Shown here: piece by piece, positions 59,959-64,000 of the stretch
How the letters are laid out: every line of letters begins with the position of its first letter
Numbering within the stretch: position 1 is the stretch's first letter
NCBI RefSeq assembly: GCF_003149455.1
Contig: NZ_QFFK01000001.1
Coordinates: forward strand, 873,935-937,934
Length of the DNA stretch: 64,000 nucleotides
From: Chitinophaga deserti
Lineage (GTDB): Bacteria; Bacteroidota; Bacteroidia; Chitinophagales; Chitinophagaceae
Direction: 5' to 3'
The notes under the pieces: generated by a model
What the model saw: the letters and a program-made list of their open reading frames with translations, nothing else
The model's database searches: none
What the model was told of the DNA's origin: nothing
Translations under genes and position numbers: made by a program

Positions 59959-60693
59959 TTAGTTTTTAGCGAACACCTTCTTCAGGAGGTCGGTAGTACG
60001 TGCCGCGGGATTGTTGCGGATGGCAGCTTCTTCCTTACTGATCTGGTCGAACAGGGCAGATACGGCCTTGTCTGTCACATAGCCTTTCAGATCAGGATTG
60101 AGTTTGTTGAAGGTGGTAGGCAGGCTGTTATACTTATCCGCGATTTCACCATAGTAGCGGGTAGCTGCGGTTTGATTGAGAGCGGAATCGATCACGGGAG
60201 AGAATGCTGCAACGAGGCTGGCGGTAGTTTTCTCTTTGAAGAAGTTAGTGGCGGAGTTAGCACCACCTGTAACCAGCTTCAGGGCATCGGTAATGGTCAT
60301 TTGTTTGATGGCATTCACGAAGATGGGAGCTGCAAAGCCAACGGCCTGTTCGGCACCACGGTTGATCTGGAGGATAGCCTTATCTACCAGGCTGCCCATG
60401 CCTATGCTGCGGAGGGCTTTTTCTGCTTTGAGAGCATCGGGCGGGAGAAGCACTTTGTAGAGCTGGTTCCCGAAGAAGCCGTCCTGCTTATTAAGAAGGC
60501 CAATGCCTTTGAGAACACCTTTTTCCAGTGCTTCCTTAATACCGCCTGCTGCTTCGCCTTCTGTGACGTTAGTGCCGGTGGTGGAAGTGCTGCCGGATTT
60601 CAGGATGCTGCCCGCTTTTTTCAGGATCTGCGCATCAGCGGCAGTATGCAGGAAAAGCGCCCCTGCAAGTACAACGATAGTTTTCTTTAACAT
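59959..60693 (-). CDS. DUF4197 domain secreted protein
   Basis: A 244-residue exported protein (signal ending at ADAQ, residue 22). The rest matches DUF4197: EGEAAGGIKEALEKGVLKGIGLLNKQDGF (here read in parts), LPPDALKAEKALRSIGMG, TITDALKLVTGGANSATNFF and ARYYGEIADKYN. All helical, periplasmic, widespread in Bacteroidota and Proteobacteria, function unknown. Single gene with its own terminator. Confidence 0.88.
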   Translation of the reverse strand: MLKKTIVVLAGALFLHTAADAQILKKAGSILKSGSTSTTGTNVTEGEAAGGIKEALEKGVLKGIGLLNKQDGFFGNQLYKVLLPPDALKAEKALRSIGMGSLVDKAILQINRGAEQAVGFAAPIFVNAIKQMTITDALKLVTGGANSATNFFKEKTTASLVAAFSPVIDSALNQTAATRYYGEIADKYNSLPTTFNKLNPDLKGYVTDKAVSALFDQISKEEAAIRNNPAARTTDLLKKVFAKN

Positions 60694-60744
60694 ATGATCT
60701 CTGCTGTGTTAGTTTGGTACAGGATTTCCGGGGATAAGTTCAAT

Positions 60745-61572
60745 TTATTCATGGATGGACAACAGCGGAACATTCGTATGGAATGCGATCCGTGATGTAT
60801 TGCTGCGTTTGAATATGCTGTCGAATAAGCCATGCCTTTTAGGAATGATGAGCAGAAGGTCTGCTTTCTGTTCCTGTGCAAAGGATGTAACGGCATCCGG
60901 TACATTGGGCCTGTCGAGGAAATGATACTGCGGATTGTAATTATGTAACATGTTATCGAGCGCCTGATTCTCTTCCGGATGGAAGTTTTCCCGGCCTTCT
61001 TTTTGAATATTCACCACATGCAGCTCCGGCTGGAAGATATCGAGGAGCCGGGTAAGCACATCTTTACGGGTGGTTTTAGTCACTTTGCGAAGATCGCAGG
61101 CGAATACCACTTTACGGATGGGACTAAATCCTGCATGTGTGGGCACCACTATAACGGGGTATGCAGAGGTTTTCACCACATCCACGGTGTTGGAGCCAAC
61201 GAGGATCTCTTCCAGCTGGCTGCCACCGGTAATACCCATAACGATGATATCGGCCAGTTCTTCGCGGCATACCTGGTCTATACTGGCAGCGAGGAGGTGA
61301 TTATCTGCACGGATATCGAGTGTTATATTGGCGGGTACGGATTGTTTGAGCTGGCTTTGCATGTTGCGGAGGCCTTCCATACTGGATGCCCGGAGGTCGT
61401 CCATATTTACCATAGGCACTGCCGTGGGGAGGTCGGGGATGGGCACGATCAGCTCATATGCATGATACAGCACGATGCGGGTAGCCCCCGTTTGTCCGGC
61501 AAGGCCGATGGCATAACGGGCTGCGTTATAAGCCGTTTCAGAAAAGTCCGTTGGTACAATGATGGTTTTCAT
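60745..61572 (-). CDS. Universal stress protein, two UspA domains
   Basis: A 275-residue protein with tandem UspA folds. The first half has VPTDFSETAYNAARYA and the ATP-loop-like IVMGITGGSQLEEILVGSNT; the second half has VVFACDLRKVTK and a less conserved end (IPKRHGLFDSIFKRSN). UspA proteins bind ATP or act as dimer scaffolds under stress. It is 51 nt upstream of DUF4197 on the same strand. Confidence 0.9.
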   Translation of the reverse strand: MKTIIVPTDFSETAYNAARYAIGLAGQTGATRIVLYHAYELIVPIPDLPTAVPMVNMDDLRASSMEGLRNMQSQLKQSVPANITLDIRADNHLLAASIDQVCREELADIIVMGITGGSQLEEILVGSNTVDVVKTSAYPVIVVPTHAGFSPIRKVVFACDLRKVTKTTRKDVLTRLLDIFQPELHVVNIQKEGRENFHPEENQALDNMLHNYNPQYHFLDRPNVPDAVTSFAQEQKADLLLIIPKRHGLFDSIFKRSNTSRIAFHTNVPLLSIHE

Positions 61573-61705
61573 GCCGGGTTAGTTTTTATCTGCTTAAAGG
61601 TACGCAATAACTGCACCAATCATTGAGCCGAAATCTTAAATAAATTATAAAAACAAACCATGCGGGCGCCGGGAGAAGGATGCGGCAAATGCGCCCGAAA
61701 ACAAT

Positions 61706-61713
61706 TATTTTTG
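61706..61713 (+). promoter_or_regulatory. Promoter -7 box of lysS
   Basis: TATTTTTG is a perfect TAnnTTTG box. It sits inside the upstream extension of the lysS frame, predicts a start near 61719, and supports the ATG at 61771 as the true start. Confidence 0.45.
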
Positions 61714-61770
61714 CGGTCTCGTAATGCCGGGGGAGGCTTATCCCCCCATAAAACAGTATTATTCACGACA

Positions 61771-63309
61771 ATGAGCGTAACTACCCAACAACAGCTGTCA
61801 GAACAGGAAATTATCCGCCGCGACAAGCTGAAAGAGCTGCAGAACCTGGGGATCGATCCGTATCCCGCCGCAGAATACCCAGTGAATGCGTATTCTACGG
61901 ATATTAAGGCCGGCTATTCGGAAGAGACGAAGGACCAGTATCAGGATGTATGCCTGGCCGGCCGTATTATGAGCACCCGCGACATGGGCAAGGCGAACTT
62001 CGCCGTTTTGCAGGATAGCAAGGGTAGAATCCAATTGTACATAAAGCGGGACGACATTTGCCCCGGAGAAGATAAGTCGCTCTACGACAACGTATGGAAG
62101 AAACTGACTGATATCGGTGATTTCATTGGCGTGAAAGGCTATGCCTTTATTACCAAAACCGGAGAAACCTCCATTCACGTTAGGGAATTAACTATACTGG
62201 CCAAGGCCCTCCGCCCGCTGCCTGTTGTAAAGTCGAAAGAAGGAGAAACCTTTGACGCGGTAACCGATCCCGAGTTCAAATACCGCCAGCGTTATGCCGA
62301 CCTCGTCATCAATCCCGAAGTAAAGGAAGTATTCATCAAGCGCACCCGCCTGATGCAGACCATCCGCGACTTCTATAACGGAATGGGATACCTCGAAGTG
62401 GAAACGCCGATCCTGCAAGCCATCCCCGGTGGAGCAGCGGCACGCCCCTTCATCACCCACCACAACGCACTCGATATGCCGTTGTACCTCCGCATCGCCA
62501 ACGAGCTGTACCTGAAAAGGCTCATCGTAGGCGGCTTCGAAGGTGTATTCGAATTCGCGAAGGATTTCAGAAACGAAGGGATGGACCGTACCCACAACCC
62601 TGAGTTCACCGTAATGGAAATGTACGCAGCCTACAAGGATTACGAATGGATGATGCGCACCACCGAGCAGCTCCTCGAAAAAGTTGCCCTGAACGTGAAC
62701 GGTACCACCAAAGTAACCGTGGGTGAGCGGGAGATCGATTTTAAAGCTCCCTTCCGTCGCGTTACCATGTACGATGCCATTAAGGAACATACCGGTTTCG
62801 ATATCTCCGAAATGGATGAAGCAGGTATCCGCGAGGTTTGCAAAAAACTCGATATCCATGCTGAAGCCAACCATGGTAAAGGCAAACTCATCGATGAGAT
62901 CTTCGGCGAGAAGTGTGAGCACCACTACGTACAGCCCACTTTCATAACTGATTACCCTGTTGAAATGAGTCCCCTCACCAAAAAGCACCGCTCCAAAGCA
63001 GGTGTGGTGGAACGTTTTGAGCTGATCTGCAACGGTAAAGAAATTGCCAATGCCTATTCTGAGCTGAACGACCCCATCGACCAGCGTCAGCGCTTTGAAG
63101 ACCAGGTGGCACTCATGGAACGTGGCGATGATGAAGCCATGTACATCGATTACGACTTCCTCCGTTCCCTCGAATACGGTATGCCCCCTACCTCAGGTAT
63201 CGGCATCGGTATAGACAGGCTCACCATGCTCATGACGAACCAGCCCTCTATCCAGGATGTGCTGTTCTTCCCGCAGATGCGCCCTGAAAAGCAACATATT
63301 GCAGAGTAA
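61771..63309 (+). CDS. lysS: Lysyl-tRNA synthetase (class II)
   Basis: Attaches Lys to tRNA-Lys. From MSVTTQQQLSEQE the protein is 512 residues, normal for the family; the upstream open frame overlaps the promoter box and lacks similarity. Seen: OB-fold N-terminal domain (VCLAGRIMSTRDMGKANFAVL), motif 2 with FEFAKDFRNEGMDRTHNPEF, and motif 3 GIGIGIDRLTMLM. A strong terminator follows the stop. Confidence 0.96.
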   Translation: MSVTTQQQLSEQEIIRRDKLKELQNLGIDPYPAAEYPVNAYSTDIKAGYSEETKDQYQDVCLAGRIMSTRDMGKANFAVLQDSKGRIQLYIKRDDICPGEDKSLYDNVWKKLTDIGDFIGVKGYAFITKTGETSIHVRELTILAKALRPLPVVKSKEGETFDAVTDPEFKYRQRYADLVINPEVKEVFIKRTRLMQTIRDFYNGMGYLEVETPILQAIPGGAAARPFITHHNALDMPLYLRIANELYLKRLIVGGFEGVFEFAKDFRNEGMDRTHNPEFTVMEMYAAYKDYEWMMRTTEQLLEKVALNVNGTTKVTVGEREIDFKAPFRRVTMYDAIKEHTGFDISEMDEAGIREVCKKLDIHAEANHGKGKLIDEIFGEKCEHHYVQPTFITDYPVEMSPLTKKHRSKAGVVERFELICNGKEIANAYSELNDPIDQRQRFEDQVALMERGDDEAMYIDYDFLRSLEYGMPPTSGIGIGIDRLTMLMTNQPSIQDVLFFPQMRPEKQHIAE

Positions 63310-63330
63310 CCGTATGATTTTCAATAGCAA

Positions 63331-63361
63331 GCCCTGCGCCATGGCGCAGGGCTTTTTTTTA
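63331..63361 (+). terminator. Terminator of lysS
   Basis: GCCCTGCGCC and GGCGCAGGGC form a 10-bp stem with a 2-nt centre, followed by nine T. Confidence 0.9.
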
Positions 63362-63455
63362 GAGGGTTTCAACAAAGACGGTTTCGGTCAATAAGCAAGT
63401 CAGTATCAGTTGAACAAAAGCGGGCCGGCTTCGTTAACAAGAAAACCCTCGTCAT

Positions 63456-63842
63456 ATGCGTATCCACATACCCACTTTCGTAGCCGTAGTATTATTCGCT
63501 ATTGTTTTATTGTTCCTGGGCATTGTTCACCTGGTAAACGCTGAGGTTATCCTGCCGCTGGTAACCCGCCTGCCCATTCCCGGAGGCATCTTCTGGGTGT
63601 ATTTCACCGGCATCGCCTTAATACTGGCCGGTTTCTCCATCATCCTGAACATATGGGCCAAGCCGGCCTGTTACCTGCTGGCACTGATGGTTTTCATTAT
63701 CATCCTCACCGTACACATGCCGTCGCTCGTTGGCGGCAATCTGAATGCGCCCATTAATATCATCAGGGATTTCGGATTTATTGCCGCAGCCATCATTATC
63801 GGCAACATCCGGACACATATCAGGCAGCTGGGCCAGCTGTAG
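63456..63842 (+). CDS. DoxX-like small membrane protein
   Basis: A 128-residue protein with four predicted helices (10-28, 46-66, 70-86, 103-118). The pattern fits the DoxX/DoxD-like family (short loops, PGGIFWVYFTGIALILAG in the second helix). These proteins occur near redox or stress genes, but the function is mostly unknown. Single gene after lysS; the remaining 158 bases hold no clear gene. Confidence 0.75.
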   Translation: MRIHIPTFVAVVLFAIVLLFLGIVHLVNAEVILPLVTRLPIPGGIFWVYFTGIALILAGFSIILNIWAKPACYLLALMVFIIILTVHMPSLVGGNLNAPINIIRDFGFIAAAIIIGNIRTHIRQLGQL

Positions 63843-63865
63843 AAATAACCGGCCCTGTGCCTGAT

Positions 63866-63886
63866 AACCATATCCTATGAAAAACC
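63866..63886 (+). repeat. 21-bp repeated word, copy 2
   Basis: Identical to 51374-51394. Here the internal ATG at 63877 opens a 26-codon frame. Beyond the word the two loci differ apart from a short CCCACTGC block. Confidence 0.5.
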
Positions 63887-64000
63887 ATACGGTAAGGTAC
63901 GCGCCATGCATACCCCACTGCAGCACCGTTTCACGGACGCGCGGTTCCACCGCATAACCGGTAGTTTTCTGTAAACCACTGGTATAATTGATTGTCATAA

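Noticed and set aside
63618..63998. 126-residue minus-strand frame at the right edge
   Set aside because: Lies antisense to the DoxX-like gene for most of its length; only the N-terminal 40 residues are outside it and show no motif.

Overview
The window looks like a chromosomal segment of a member of the Bacteroidota, most likely a Chitinophagaceae (Chitinophaga-like) bacterium. The reasons are the typical small families of that phylum (DUF4290, DUF5522, IPExxxVDY, DUF6934, PepSY-like and DUF6263 proteins, acidic-linker Rho), the MurA with Asp in place of the fosfomycin-target Cys, and promoter boxes of the TTTG / TAnnTTTG type in front of several genes. There is no phage, insertion sequence, CRISPR array or rRNA operon. 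Most genes are housekeeping or general metabolism, arranged in short operons separated by strong stem-loop terminators, many of them shared by converging genes.

Layout. 1-5.1 kb: a truncated probable glycosyltransferase start, a lipoprotein, an Opp/Dpp-type ABC permease, a stand-alone class I terpene synthase, and an alpha/beta hydrolase-GT2 pair. 5.2-16 kb: acyl-CoA dehydrogenase, a secreted murein amidase, an AhpD-like protein and a 2-oxoacid:ferredoxin oxidoreductase beta subunit without its alpha partner, a small AT-rich DUF6934 pair, a LysE exporter with a GH3-type acyl-amido synthetase, then an inositol monophosphatase-ThiL operon. 16-31 kb: a GT39/ArnT-like enzyme, nitrilase, RecX, PcrA/UvrD, M28 peptidase, RpiB, TatC, a CorC/hemolysin protein, the DUF4290-murA-gmk operon, an SDR and tryptophan 2,3-dioxygenase. 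31-45 kb: an Lrp regulator, a very unusual tRNA-like gene, a compact overlapping run trmB-DUF5522-ATL-IPExxxVDY-pterin dehydratase-LytS/LytTR two-component pair, ChrA, a secreted hydrolase, a GG-leader-like peptide, an IPNS-type dioxygenase, a lone ExbD, AsnRS and Rho. 45-64 kb: small secreted proteins, an outer-membrane barrel, TetR, a deoxyhypusine-synthase homologue, AcpH, DUF2911, a trans-sulfuration enzyme, TIGR02757, DUF6263, a fatty-acid-hydroxylase-like protein, a fused serine hydrolase/NodB-like protein, a fumarylacetoacetase-like/flavin-reductase pair, DUF4197, UspA, LysRS and a DoxX-like protein.

The most unusual signals are: (i) at 31869-32010, a type II, leucine-like tRNA with a complete acceptor, D, anticodon and T arm but about 73 nt where the variable arm should be, framed by its own consensus promoter and terminator; (ii) a 26-bp perfect inverted repeat built of 11-bp units at 59742-59843; (iii) a diverged non-coding element present twice, at 8853 and 32166; (iv) a class A serine-hydrolase domain fused to a NodB-like domain; (v) an SDR whose catalytic Tyr and Lys are replaced by Ser and Arg; and (vi) a peptide with a double-glycine leader-like motif. 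All functional calls are from reading the sequence; no database search was possible.
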